This document shows positions 9,319 to 18,462 of a stretch of DNA of 64,000 bases, piece after piece (position 1 is the first letter of the stretch; every line of letters starts with the position of its first letter). The notes beneath the pieces are model-generated. The model saw only the letters and a program-made list of their open reading frames with translations, was not told the DNA's origin and ran no database searches. Source of the stretch: Hexactinellida sp. DTS-2022. Taxonomy: Eukaryota > Porifera > Hexactinellida. Location: positions 4,527,501 through 4,591,500 of the forward strand of contig JAPNXP010000013.1 of the NCBI GenBank assembly GCA_028753945.1, read 5' to 3'. Position numbers and translations under genes: made by a program.

Positions 9319-10452
9319 ATGGAGGCGCTTAGCCTTACGGCAGATGACCATGTGTTCAGTGTGGCCGCTAGCCCTGCCGCCCCGGTGCTGGCAGCTGGCA
9401 GCATAACGGGGCGTGTCTCGTGCTACTCCTGCGACAGAGAAGATACGAACACGGTAGTGATATTCTCTACACAGCATAGTGACAAGTCCTGCAGAGCTCT
9501 CTGCTTCTCTCCGAAGGGAGAGCGGCTGTTTGCAGCCTGCAGGGACAAACACCTGTGCTGCCTCAGCTCTGAGTCAGGACAGGTGTTGACACGTGTGCCT
9601 ACAGCTGTTAATAGCCCGGTTAACGTAATGCTATTGCTATCTGGCCGCGTGGTGTGTGGGCACGATAGCGGAGCCGTCAGTGTGTACGACGCAGGGACCC
9701 TGAGGGCCCTGGGCTCGCTGGCGCTGACGGAGGGGGAGGAGTATATCTCCGGGGTCTGTCACACCCCCAGTGAGAGACAGGTTGTGGTCACCACCGGGGA
9801 GGGACAGATAGTACTTATAGACACTCGCGAAATCGCGGTTAAGAAGAAGTTCTACTCCAAATCTGAGATCCTGTGTGTGTGCGGGGTGCGTGGCGAGAAG
9901 AGGTGCGTGACCGGAGACACCGAGGGGCGGCTGCATTTCTTCTCCTGGCTGGACGCGCCCCTACAGCCGTACGCACACCTAAGCTGCGCGAGCGACACCT
10001 CGGTGGACAGCTGTGTGGCGCTGCCAGAGGGCGAGCTGCTGTGTGTCGGGTGCGGAGACGGAGTGGTCAGGATTGTGAACTTGTTGTCGCGACAGGTGAC
10101 AGGTGTGATAGGCCGCAAACAGAATATGCAGATTGATAATCTGATTGTGTCAGAGCCGATGGCAATGCTCTGCTGCTCCTCTGGCAACAAAGTGATGTGC
10201 TGGAGAATACCTGATATACTGGCTGGGGTAGAGAGTATTGAGAGCAGACGGAAATGCGAGAAAAGAGATATTGTTGAATCCAATAAAAAATTAAAATTAG
10301 ATTTACTACAAGCTGATAGCGAGGGAGTTGTGACTAACGAATCTCTTCAGGAACAGTCAATTGTTAAAGGACTGCGGAAAAAGAAGAAGCAGAAAAAGCA
10401 ACAAACAGAGAGTCGATCGAAGCGAGCACAGTTCTTCGATGGGCTCCTCTAG
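9319..10452 (+). CDS. WDR55: WDR55-like WD40-repeat protein (rRNA processing)
   Basis: A 377-residue beta-propeller close in length to WDR55 (383 in human). Family features appear in order: a first blade beginning HVFSVAASPAAPVLAAGS, then SCRALCFSPKGERLFAACRD, EEYISGVCHTPSERQVVVT, a late blade with ELLCVGCGDGVVRIVNLL, and a lysine-rich tail ending AQFFDGLL. WDR55 (yeast Jip5) acts in the nucleolus in ribosomal RNA processing. The tail (KKKKQKKQQ) looks like a nuclear or nucleolar targeting signal. The frame opens at a GTG; the ATG at 9319 (MEALSL) is used. Single exon. Confidence 0.85.
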   Translation: MEALSLTADDHVFSVAASPAAPVLAAGSITGRVSCYSCDREDTNTVVIFSTQHSDKSCRALCFSPKGERLFAACRDKHLCCLSSESGQVLTRVPTAVNSPVNVMLLLSGRVVCGHDSGAVSVYDAGTLRALGSLALTEGEEYISGVCHTPSERQVVVTTGEGQIVLIDTREIAVKKKFYSKSEILCVCGVRGEKRCVTGDTEGRLHFFSWLDAPLQPYAHLSCASDTSVDSCVALPEGELLCVGCGDGVVRIVNLLSRQVTGVIGRKQNMQIDNLIVSEPMAMLCCSSGNKVMCWRIPDILAGVESIESRRKCEKRDIVESNKKLKLDLLQADSEGVVTNESLQEQSIVKGLRKKKKQKKQQTESRSKRAQFFDGLL

Positions 10453-10781
10453 CTACGAAGTATTACAGATTCATATTTACATATAAATCCATTCATTTCC
10501 TTGGAGTAATCTGTATTAATTAATAGAAATACTAATTACGAATTATTTCGAGTATAAATTAAGAACAAGTCAACCGATAATTTGTACACGTTGATAAATT
10601 AATGACAAATGTTGGTTTAATTAACTGCGCATCAATTAGTTAAGCTATTAAGATTAATTGTTATTAATATTTAATGCAATTATAAGCGATGTTATCGTCA
10701 TAGCATTTACGTTGACAAAATGCACGCTCGTATAAATTGGAGTATAATTGTATTGCATTAATAACTTCTATTGTCAGCGTT
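10453..10781. other. Intergenic spacer between WDR55 and ELMOD2
   Basis: About 330 bp, AT-rich, with a TATAAATT word at 10731 roughly 50 bases before the next ATG. Nothing else seen. Confidence 0.5.
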
Positions 10782-11657
10782 ATGTTATTCGGTATAATCC
10801 ATCTCTTCTTCTGGCGGTTTTTCAAGAGCCTACTACGATTATGGACAGGAAAATGCGAAATTCAGCGCATTTGTGAAAGCGAGAATTCCAATTTATTCCA
10901 AGAATGCGTAGCCTTGGAGGCCTCAATGTGTTTCTCTAAGAATGCCCCCATCAGGAGTCTGGTCTCCATGAGTAGCTTCGACAACAGAATTGTAGATGAG
11001 CACATCCTATCCATGGTATCAGCCAAAGCCATCAAGGACCCAAGCTTGTCTTTCCAGAAGAGATTCCGAACCCGCATATCTCTTATCATCCGCTACAACT
11101 CTCTAATCAGAGACGTCACTGAGCTGAAGAAGCCCTACTCCTGCGACAACACTTCACACGAGACTGCGCTGCTGGCTCTATGGAGCAGTCTGCTGCCCGG
11201 CGAGAAGCTGCAGGAGAGGAGAAGCAAGCAGTGGGGCAAACTCGGCTTCCAGGGGACAGACCCGGCTACGGACTTCAGGGGAATGGGGTACCTAGCTCTG
11301 CTACAGCTAAACTATCTGGCCGAAAGCAGAACTGAGCTGGCCAGGAGTCTCCTGCTGAAGTCCCTCCACCCTCTCTACGGCTACCCATTCGCACTGGTCG
11401 GCATACACACCAGCAGCTTCCTATCGAAACTGCTGACAACTCGCTACCTCCGGTACCAGCTGTTCAGCCTGAGCGAGAGAGAAGACAACGCGTTCTCAAT
11501 GGAGAGATATAATCAGCTGTTCGTGTATGTGTTTGTAGAGTTCGATAAGTTCTGGAGGGAATCTGAGCCAGCTGACATTATGCAGTTCAATCAGAGATGG
11601 AGCGTATTCGATTCTATCGTTACTCAAACCTTAAATACAACTCTTGTACTAACCTAA
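10782..11657 (+). CDS. ELMOD2: ELMO-domain protein, ELMOD1/2-like Arf GAP
   Basis: A 291-residue protein, nearly the 293 of human ELMOD2. A hydrophobic start (MLFGIIHLFFWRFFK) precedes LWTGKCEIQRI, the signature of the ELMOD N-terminus. The ELMO domain carries the GAP motif around KQWGKLGFQGTDPATDFRG, including the arginine expected to serve catalysis, then EFDKFWRESEPADIMQFN near the end. ELMOD proteins without the rest of ELMO are GTPase-activating proteins for Arl2 and Arf GTPases at lipid droplets, ER or mitochondria. The frame opens at a TTG; starting at the ATG 10782 gives the family's usual length and start. Confidence 0.9.
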   Translation: MLFGIIHLFFWRFFKSLLRLWTGKCEIQRICESENSNLFQECVALEASMCFSKNAPIRSLVSMSSFDNRIVDEHILSMVSAKAIKDPSLSFQKRFRTRISLIIRYNSLIRDVTELKKPYSCDNTSHETALLALWSSLLPGEKLQERRSKQWGKLGFQGTDPATDFRGMGYLALLQLNYLAESRTELARSLLLKSLHPLYGYPFALVGIHTSSFLSKLLTTRYLRYQLFSLSEREDNAFSMERYNQLFVYVFVEFDKFWRESEPADIMQFNQRWSVFDSIVTQTLNTTLVLT

Positions 11658-12100
11658 CTTATTAAATTAATATTGATATCATTTGGCGATCAACCTGTAA
11701 ATACCCTGATGCATGCTATACTGTTTTGTTGTTATTAGTTGAATTACAGTTCTATTTTAATAAACCAAGTCGTTAATATGATAGGTCCCTTCAAGCCTTT
11801 TAATTCTTAATGAAAGCTGTGAATTAATTTCGATAAGCAAACTAAATTTATACGGTCCCCTGCTTTCGTACAAATGAGAATTCAAAGTTGATTTATTTTG
11901 CCTAACTGCAAGCCACTTTTGTACAAAATACGATTGTTAATTAATCACAAAGTGCTATAATTAGAACGGAGTTAACACATTAGGTTTCTAAACTAATCAT
12001 CAGTTAATTAATTAATGGAACTCTCTTGCTATTAGCAAACTCGACTTGTGTATATATTCTTTACAATTGGCTGAAAAATAAAAGTTTCTACTCACTCGCT
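11658..12100. other. Spacer upstream of the tyrosine phosphatase gene, with a short upstream ORF
   Basis: About 440 bp. A six-codon ATG...TAG frame (12014-12034) precedes the phosphatase ATG and could dampen its translation if transcribed. AT-rich otherwise. Confidence 0.35.
11759..11764 (+). terminator. Polyadenylation signal, ELMOD2
   Basis: AATAAA 100 bases after the ELMOD2 stop codon in AT-rich sequence. Confidence 0.4.
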
Positions 12101-13333
12101 ATGAACAAGGAATCGTCAAAAAGGGAAGATTTGTTAGATTCTCAAAGTGAAAATATATTCGATTTGGATGTTTCTACACAAGAAAGTACTGATACTATAG
12201 AAGATGCTAATACAAATGAGGCAGTACTAACCTCTAATTCTAATGACAGTGATGATATTGAGCCTACGATTCCATTAGAAATCTCTGATGAGCTGGTTGC
12301 TAACACCTGTGAATCAGCTGATAATTCTGTTAAAGAACAACCTCTCTCAAGCGGTGGAAATTATAATGAAATAAGCTCAATTAAAACCTTAGAATTAGAG
12401 TATTCAGAGCAAGAGAAGCGGGCTGGCTGGTCTCTCCTATACGCCCGGTTAAACGAGACTTCTGCAAAAGTATTCCTTTCCTACTCTGCAGCAGAGCTCC
12501 CTGAGAACGCAGATCTCAACAGATACACTAACATTCTACCCAACGACTCCACGCGTGTTAAGCTGGCAGGCCTGAGCACTGACTATATTAACGCTAACTT
12601 CGTAGCAGTGGCTAGCGCCGGGACTAAGTACGTTATGACGCAGGGACCTCTCCTGGAGACCTGCGAGCACTTCTGGCATCTGGTGTGGCAGCTGCGGTGC
12701 CCGGGTGTGGTTATGCTGAATAGACTGGTGGAGAGGGGAATGGAGAAATGCCACGCATACTTCCCAACTTCTCTACGCCGTAGTCTACAGTTCGGCGCTG
12801 TTACTGTGACTTGTGAGAGCAGGGAAGAGAAGAAAAACTATTTTCAAACTAAACTGAGGCTGGAGAGTGTATCGGATTCAAATCCGCGGTTTTTAACACA
12901 TTTCCAGTACACGAGCTGGCCGGACTTCGGAGCTCCTGTGTCTCCGCATTCGTTCCTCACATTCCTTTCTGCCGTTAGGGCTACCGGGATTCTACACGAC
13001 CCACGCAGGCCGGCTGTTATACACTGCAGCGCCGGGGTCGGGAGGTCTGGCACCTTTATCCTGATTGACTCGTGTCTGTGTATAGCAGAGAGCTCTGGTG
13101 ACGTAGGCATAGTCGATACAGTGTTGGAGATGCGTAGACAGAGATCTGGCTGCATTCAGAGCAAAGAGCAGCTGAGGTTCTCATACGCATGTGTCATCCA
13201 TGGTATGAAGAGAGATGCCAACAGGAGAAATGGGAATAATGATATTTCTCCTGAGAAGTCTTCAAAACGGGCACGCGTGGGTTCATTTGGTGAGTGCAAG
13301 GAAGGAAATACTGTTAAGAAGAAAAAGTGCTGA
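12101..13333 (+). CDS. Non-receptor protein tyrosine phosphatase, PTPN1/PTPN2-like
   Basis: A 410-residue protein. Residues 1-100 are an acidic Ser/Asn-rich leader. The rest is a classical PTP domain: RYTNILPND, DYINANFV, MTQGPLLETCEHFW, the WPD acid loop (SWPDFGAP), and the signature loop with catalytic Cys309 and Arg315 (HCSAGVGRSGTF), then a Q-loop region with GCIQSKEQLRF. All catalytic elements are present, so it should be active. No membrane segment or SH2 domain. The basic tail (KRARVGSF, KKKKC) may be nuclear, or the terminal Cys may matter. The frame opens at a TTG 25 codons upstream; the ATG at 12101 is preferred. The exact subfamily is uncertain. Confidence 0.88.
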   Translation: MNKESSKREDLLDSQSENIFDLDVSTQESTDTIEDANTNEAVLTSNSNDSDDIEPTIPLEISDELVANTCESADNSVKEQPLSSGGNYNEISSIKTLELEYSEQEKRAGWSLLYARLNETSAKVFLSYSAAELPENADLNRYTNILPNDSTRVKLAGLSTDYINANFVAVASAGTKYVMTQGPLLETCEHFWHLVWQLRCPGVVMLNRLVERGMEKCHAYFPTSLRRSLQFGAVTVTCESREEKKNYFQTKLRLESVSDSNPRFLTHFQYTSWPDFGAPVSPHSFLTFLSAVRATGILHDPRRPAVIHCSAGVGRSGTFILIDSCLCIAESSGDVGIVDTVLEMRRQRSGCIQSKEQLRFSYACVIHGMKRDANRRNGNNDISPEKSSKRARVGSFGECKEGNTVKKKKC

Positions 13334-13499
13334 GGACTAGAATAATTTATACTTTTAACTGCCACTAACAAATGACAATATAATACAACATTGGTATACA
13401 AACTATTTTTGTATATTTTTTTTTTATTGTTTTGTGCTTATTGTTATAAATGTATTTACAGTTCTACTATTGTGTTAGGATAGTCAGTAACTGCGTACA

Positions 13500-14048
13500 A
13501 TGTCAAAGGTTAAATCTTCCTACAGCGAGGCCTTCACTAAGAAGGTGGGCACTGAGTTGTTCCTGCTCACGTATGGCGCTCTGGTGGCACAGCTGATTCT
13601 CGACTACGAGGACAACGACGAGATAAATAACCAGCTGGATAAAATGGGATATAACATCGGGCTGAGAATCGCTGACGATTTCCTAGCTAGGCACGCTCAG
13701 GTCAAGTGCACGGAGTTTCGAGAAACCGCGGATATAATCGCGAAATACGGTTTCAAGACCTATCTCGGCTTGGTGCCACTTGTGGAGAAGTGGAACCCAA
13801 GCGACAGGTCCTGCTCCCTCTGCTTCGACCACAACCCGCTGGCCGAGTTCGTAGAGCTGCCCCCCGAGCACGCCTCTCTCTGGTACGCCAACCTGCTCTG
13901 CGGCCTCCTGCGGGGGGCCCTGGAGGTGGTGCATCTGGAGGTAGAGGTCAAGTTCCTGCAGGATGTGTTGAGAGGGGACGACAAGACCGAGCTGTATCTG
14001 AGATTCATTCGCAAGATAGAGGATACGGTACCCCCGGGAGAAGACTAA
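13500..14048 (+). CDS. TRAPPC3: TRAPPC3 (Bet3) TRAPP subunit
   Basis: A 182-residue protein matching Bet3/TRAPPC3 (180 residues in human) throughout. Signatures are ELFLLTYGALVAQL, QLDKMGYNIGLRIADDFLAR, FRETADIIAKYGFKTYLG and LLCGLLRGALEVVHLE, ending RFIRKIEDTVPPGED. The Cys in QVKCTEF is in the position of the palmitoylated cysteine buried in the Bet3 channel. TRAPP is a Rab1 exchange factor and tether in ER-to-Golgi traffic. A TATTTACAG acceptor-like word ends about 40 bases before the ATG. Confidence 0.95.
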   Translation: MSKVKSSYSEAFTKKVGTELFLLTYGALVAQLILDYEDNDEINNQLDKMGYNIGLRIADDFLARHAQVKCTEFRETADIIAKYGFKTYLGLVPLVEKWNPSDRSCSLCFDHNPLAEFVELPPEHASLWYANLLCGLLRGALEVVHLEVEVKFLQDVLRGDDKTELYLRFIRKIEDTVPPGED

Positions 14049-15113
14049 TGTTATTTGCTATTTGCTGTTTGCTGGTAACTTATTAGGAAGTATTATTTGC
14101 TTGTATAAAATAATTGTTAAAACGACAAGAATGTAAATTGTTGAACTTACTTATGTATGGGCCTCCGATATATTTGGTGAATTTTTTATTTTAAAAAAAT
14201 GACTTTGCAAGTGCCTGAAAATTACATTAGAAAAGGTGTTGCCTGAAGTATTCCTTAATTAACCTAAAAGTTGCAATATTACCAACCCATGTTACTGAGG
14301 GTATAATGCTCATAATTACAATTTATGATTAGTATGGATTTACAAAGGAGATGATGACTCTCTATAACATTGATTTGTCGTTGGTATCGTCTTGATATCT
14401 TCAACTTATTATGATTGTATGTCATAGATGCTGATCCTTTGAATTGTCTACAGCCAGCCTGTTATCCAACCGGCCACGTGTGTTTGGAAACTCATTCCCT
14501 ATTTCTTTCTAAACGCATTTACCGTGGCATTATTGGGACTTAGTGATGCGTTATACACTTCCATACCTGGATAATTATATAAGTAAGTATATACGGTATC
14601 GCTGGTTGCCTCTTAGAAGCAATTGGTATTATATATCAATACAGTGGAACTCGCTTAGTTAGTACGTAGTACGTACTCTATAAAACTATCAGCAGAACTT
14701 TAAGTAAGAATCCATTATTTAATTAAATTTAAGATGTGGATAAAGTATTGGGTAAGTTTGTTTTCCGATTATCGGGGTCTCATTTTAGATGCCTATAGAA
14801 AATGCACTACTTCACTAATCCGAACGAATTTACCAATCGGAACAGATTTTTTTGAAACGGAACCCGGATATCGGAAGTTTGAGTGTATTACTTTTGAATT
14901 TTGACGTACTAAAGGCTAAATTCTTTAATAGTCCACCTGGGTCCATTTGCCCAATGGTTGACTATAGAGAGAACATACTGTATTTATTTACCTATAAAAA
15001 CTTTAGGGATATAATCTCTATCTCAATTATAAACGTTTGTTTTTTATATCTCTTATTATTTACTAATAATAGATGTTTTTAATGGCTAATTATTTTGTAG
15101 AATTATTTGGGAT
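14049..15113. other. AT-rich gap with a possible decayed CAGT-type element
   Basis: About 1.06 kb without a convincing gene. CAGTGGAACTCGCTTAGTTA at 14642 resembles the end of the CAGT-type elements in this window. A stretch at 14770-14880 with ATCCGAACGA and CCGGATATCGG resembles their inner part. I find no second intact end. A short frame at 14852-15082 lacks an ATG start. Confidence 0.35.
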
Positions 15114-16283
15114 ATGTCTAATATCCAGAGAAACGTTTTGCCCTTGGTATTCTCTATCATTTGTACAGTCAATGCCATCAATATTAATATTATTCCAGAG
15201 TACATTAATGGTTATCATTACGCACATGTCCCAGAATGTGATTTTCCATGTGAGTATTTTGAAAACCATGGAAATCCAGATGGGGAATTTTATATCGCGA
15301 TGAATAATAAGTTTGTTCAATCAGCTGTGGACAGGAATTCCAAAGTCCCAATACGTATCTTAGCATCCCAAGAACCTCAGCATTATTACAACTTGTTGAA
15401 ACTGGAATATCTGGATCTTCATTTCCAGGGCTCGGCTCTGTTGGACAGAAGGTCAGACATTCCTTGGTTGTTGATTCCGGATGTGGACGAAGTGAAAAAT
15501 TCGAAAATTTCAAAAGATGCGCAGCCAAAAGCAACTTTTGTGGCTCGTAATTGCCATGCAATGAATAACAGGATTGATTACGTAAATGCAATTCATGATA
15601 AAATCGGTGTCGTGGCTCTTAGCAGTTGTCTGAATAACGCAAAATGGCCAGATTGTAATGGCAAACCCTGTTCTAAAGTGGAAGCCATACGACCATACAA
15701 AATCCATCTCGCGTTTGAAAACGGAGATTCTCCTGGATTTGTGACAGACAAAATATACCATGCATTCGAGGCTGGAGTATTACCAGTGTGGATGGGGACG
15801 CGTGACGTAGCAGAAACAGTTCCGAAAGGCTCTTATATTGATGTGGCCCAGTTCACTACTCCAGAAGATGTGGCTAGTTATCTACAGCTGGTACTGGAGA
15901 ATGAAACTCTGTACAACAGCTACTTCGAATGGCATAATAAACCATTCGACCCAGAATACGTTAGAAACAACAGAATACTATGGAGTGAATCTGTATTCTG
16001 TCGAGCCTGCTATTATGTGGATACTCTACAGAAAGGTTTGGAATGGGACCATCTGAAACAGAGAGCTAACTCTCCTGGTGATAATGATAACGCAACAATA
16101 GTAAACAATATAAATCGTGTGAAGTTAGTTTTGCATGAAAATATTCATATTCCAAAGCACACTTCAAAGCAGAATGTGACTTTTTACTTGCTTTTACTAT
16201 TTCCAGTTACTTGCATTGTGTTACTTGTTGTTTTTCGCCGGAGATCCTGTTTTAGAGCTATCCAATATCGCACTTTCATGTAA
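15114..16283 (+). CDS. GT10 family alpha-1,3-fucosyltransferase-like protein
   Basis: A 389-residue glycosyltransferase. The GT10 donor-binding motif is at about residues 195-225 (YKIHLAFENGDSPGFVTDK, then YHAFEAGVLPVWMG), matching the FENS...TEK motif of alpha-1,3-fucosyltransferases. An upstream segment with RRSDIPWL and conserved cysteines supports this. It would transfer fucose from GDP-fucose to glycans in the secretory pathway. Topology is unusual. The N-terminus looks like a signal peptide or weak anchor (LPLVFSIICTVNA), and a strong hydrophobic helix lies at the C-terminus (FYLLLLFPVTCIVLLVVF) followed by basic residues, suggesting a type I protein. Most relatives are type II. Single exon, low GC. 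Confidence 0.82.
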   Translation: MSNIQRNVLPLVFSIICTVNAININIIPEYINGYHYAHVPECDFPCEYFENHGNPDGEFYIAMNNKFVQSAVDRNSKVPIRILASQEPQHYYNLLKLEYLDLHFQGSALLDRRSDIPWLLIPDVDEVKNSKISKDAQPKATFVARNCHAMNNRIDYVNAIHDKIGVVALSSCLNNAKWPDCNGKPCSKVEAIRPYKIHLAFENGDSPGFVTDKIYHAFEAGVLPVWMGTRDVAETVPKGSYIDVAQFTTPEDVASYLQLVLENETLYNSYFEWHNKPFDPEYVRNNRILWSESVFCRACYYVDTLQKGLEWDHLKQRANSPGDNDNATIVNNINRVKLVLHENIHIPKHTSKQNVTFYLLLLFPVTCIVLLVVFRRRSCFRAIQYRTFM

Positions 16284-16546
16284 ACCATTTTGAAACTTGA
16301 TTCAAATCTTAATACTATATCATATCCAGTAATTCTTTATTAGTATATTGTATTATTGTTAGTATTGTTGGTGTTGGAGGCATAATTTAAATATTTATGA
16401 GAAGATTATTACATTAGTTTGTGATGATTTTTTTAATTTCTAAGTTATCACTTAATCGCCCTCTAATAGATAGATCTGAATATTTAATAGAACATGCACA
16501 ATAATGATGCGGACATGGTGGTCACACCAGATTATCAATATGCTAA

Positions 16547-16664
16547 CAAAATCAACCTAGAAGTTAGCTTTCAACGGATTTTGAGGCACTATAAAACATC
16601 TAACTACCAAAAGATAGTGCCACCAAGGAACATGCTGTCGGCACAGCTGTAATTTTAAATTTTA
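16547..16664. repeat. MITE-like element, CAGCTGTGCC family, degraded copy 2
   Basis: The right end (GGCACAGCTGTAATTTTAAA, up to about 16664) matches the right end of the element at 294-416. Inner words GAGGCACTAT and ATAGTGCC pair with each other. The left end is eroded, so its boundary is approximate. Confidence 0.5.
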
Positions 16665-16811
16665 TGGATTTTTTTTTGGGTATTTTATAAATAACTTCCT
16701 GCATTGTGGAAAATATTCCAACTTTCCGATCTTATATTGCAAACAATTGCGAGCTGAATTGTTTGCGTTTTTATATTGTCTATCTATCTAGGTTTAGATT
16801 TAAATTATTAA

Positions 16812-16912
16812 AAAATCTAAAATTACAGCTGTGCAGACAGCATATTCTGGTGGAGGCACTATTAGTCATTGAAGTGCCTCCAAATGAATATGGAGCTTTA
16901 ATTTTAGATTTT
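16812..16912. repeat. MITE-like element, CAGCTGTGCC family, copy 3
   Basis: About 101 bp starting AAAATCTAAAATTACAGCTG and ending with AATTTTAGATTTT. An inner hairpin is formed by GGAGGCACT and AGTGCCTCC. It lies about 150 bp from copy 2. Confidence 0.65.
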
Positions 16913-16971
16913 TATTGTTTTCCAGGGTGCGTTCTACTGTTCTACTGTATTAGCTAATCTGTACGTAATTA

Positions 16972-17316
16972 ATTACCTTATTATAGGAAATTAACGCGCC
17001 ATGATATTAACGCTCCATGAAATTAACGCGAATTGGAGCTGAACATTTTCAAATACATGAAATTAACGCGAGTAATTTTATAAAAAAATTTCAGGATTAT
17101 TAATCTCCTGATTGAATACTATTAATGTGCCCAAATAGGCTTCCAATCTACTTGATAGACATGGTATATCCTCTCAAACTAGTTGCACATCTGAAAATAT
17201 GTAGCTCGGAAGTTTGTCCATCCATTGAATAATTTTGCTAAATAGCAGGAAATTAACGCGATTTGGAGAAATTCGCGTTAATTTCATGGCGCGTTAATTT
17301 CCTATAATAAGGTAAT
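16972..17316. repeat. 345-bp inverted-repeat element with AATTAACGCG ends
   Basis: Terminal inverted repeats of about 30 bp: ATTACCTTATTATAGGAAAT at the left, exact reverse complement at the right. The word AAATTAACGCG recurs at least four times, in both directions, so subterminal repeats are present. No coding capacity. Shape is that of a non-autonomous DNA transposon. It ends about 100 bp before the PSMD8 start. Confidence 0.8.
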
Positions 17317-17413
17317 ACATAATTTGGTATCCCAGATTATATCGCTATAATCAAGGTATTTTGAGATGTCACTTGCCTGTCTATAACTTGTATAACAACT
17401 GTGCTTAGTTACA

Positions 17414-18202
17414 ATGGATAAATCTCGGTCTCTCTGTGACAAGCTGCGCAATGCCTGGAGCCGGTCCCCGCGGGATCTGCCGCAGATAGATCAGCTGCTG
17501 GAGGATCTTAAGCTGTCTCTCCTGTCTGTCTCCTTCCTCCCGACGGAGGCCCCCGCGGGGGCGGAGCCGCAGGCGCTGCTGCTGGCCAGAGAGATGCTCG
17601 AGATCGGCGCGATGGCCTCGGTCGAGAAGAGCGATATTTCCGGGTTCGAGCGCTACATGGCGCAGCTGAAGTACTACTACCTGGACTACAGAGCTCTCCT
17701 GGAGCCCTCGCCCTACGCGAACCAGCTGATGGGTCTCAACCTGCTCTGTCTGCTCGCGAGGAACAAACTGGCAGAATTCCACACTGAGATAGAGCTGCTG
17801 CCGCCCGAGCAGCTGCTCACTGACGTGTACCTGTCGCACCCAATCCTCCTGGAGCAGTTCCTCATGGAGGGCAGCTACAACAAGGTGTTCCTCTCCCGAG
17901 ACAATGTGCCGGCCCCCTACTACCGACTGTTCGTAGACATCCTCCTGGGGACCGTCAGGGACGAGATAGTCTCCTGCATAATAAGGAGCTACTCCTCTCT
18001 GAGTCTCTGCGATGCCGGGAAGATGCTGTACCTGAGTGACGTGGGAGAGGTGAGGGAGTTTGCGGAGAAACAGGGCTGGAAGTTAGAGGGAGACCAGCTG
18101 AGGTTTAATTCGCAGGAGGAGAAGTTGGGACAGTCAGTGCCATCAATGGATATTCTCTCAAAGTGTTTTGAGTACGCACGCGACTTAGAGGCTATCGTGT
18201 GA
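17414..18202 (+). CDS. PSMD8: PSMD8 (Rpn12), 19S proteasome lid subunit
   Basis: A 262-residue protein in line with Rpn12. The N-terminal half is helical repeats (FERYMAQLKYYYLDY, GLNLLCLLARNKLAEFH). It continues with a PCI-type winged-helix half: FVDILLGTVRDEIVSCIIRSYSSLSL, and a C-terminal YARDLEAIV. Rpn12 is the last subunit to join the lid of the 26S proteasome regulatory particle. Single GC-rich exon. GCTTAG lies just upstream of the ATG and could be a splice acceptor. The next gene, TMEM214, starts 260 bp downstream in the same direction. Confidence 0.92.
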   Translation: MDKSRSLCDKLRNAWSRSPRDLPQIDQLLEDLKLSLLSVSFLPTEAPAGAEPQALLLAREMLEIGAMASVEKSDISGFERYMAQLKYYYLDYRALLEPSPYANQLMGLNLLCLLARNKLAEFHTEIELLPPEQLLTDVYLSHPILLEQFLMEGSYNKVFLSRDNVPAPYYRLFVDILLGTVRDEIVSCIIRSYSSLSLCDAGKMLYLSDVGEVREFAEKQGWKLEGDQLRFNSQEEKLGQSVPSMDILSKCFEYARDLEAIV

Positions 18203-18294
18203 TACAGTTGTTGTAGTTGTTGTTGTGCAGATAGTATAAGTGTGTTCTTATTAGTTGAAGTGGTTTAAAAAAGGTGTTGGCCGATATATAAGTA

Positions 18295-18394
18295 CAGTAG
18301 AGTCTCCCAAAACGGACACTCCAGGAAGCGGACATCTCTCTACAACGGACAAAATCCATGCCCCCAATGTCTCCGTTATTCGGAGACTCCACTG
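18295..18394. repeat. MITE-like element, CAGT ends, GGACACTCC type
   Basis: A 100-bp element from CAGTAGAGTCTCC to GGAGACTCCACTG, flanked by TA on both sides. Ends and target site fit the pogo/Tigger style. It sits in the short spacer between PSMD8 and TMEM214. Confidence 0.75.
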
Positions 18395-18462
18395 TAACTC
18401 CTTTATTTCATAAAATGTATCTAAATGCCCTGTCATATCTTTAGTTATATTTACAGAGTATC

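Noticed and set aside
14852..15082. 76-codon frame before the fucosyltransferase
   Set aside because: Starts at a non-ATG codon and lies in AT-rich DNA with transposon-like words; no protein likeness.
18192..18436. Short minus-strand frames between PSMD8 and TMEM214
   Set aside because: They overlap the CAGT-type element and have no protein likeness.
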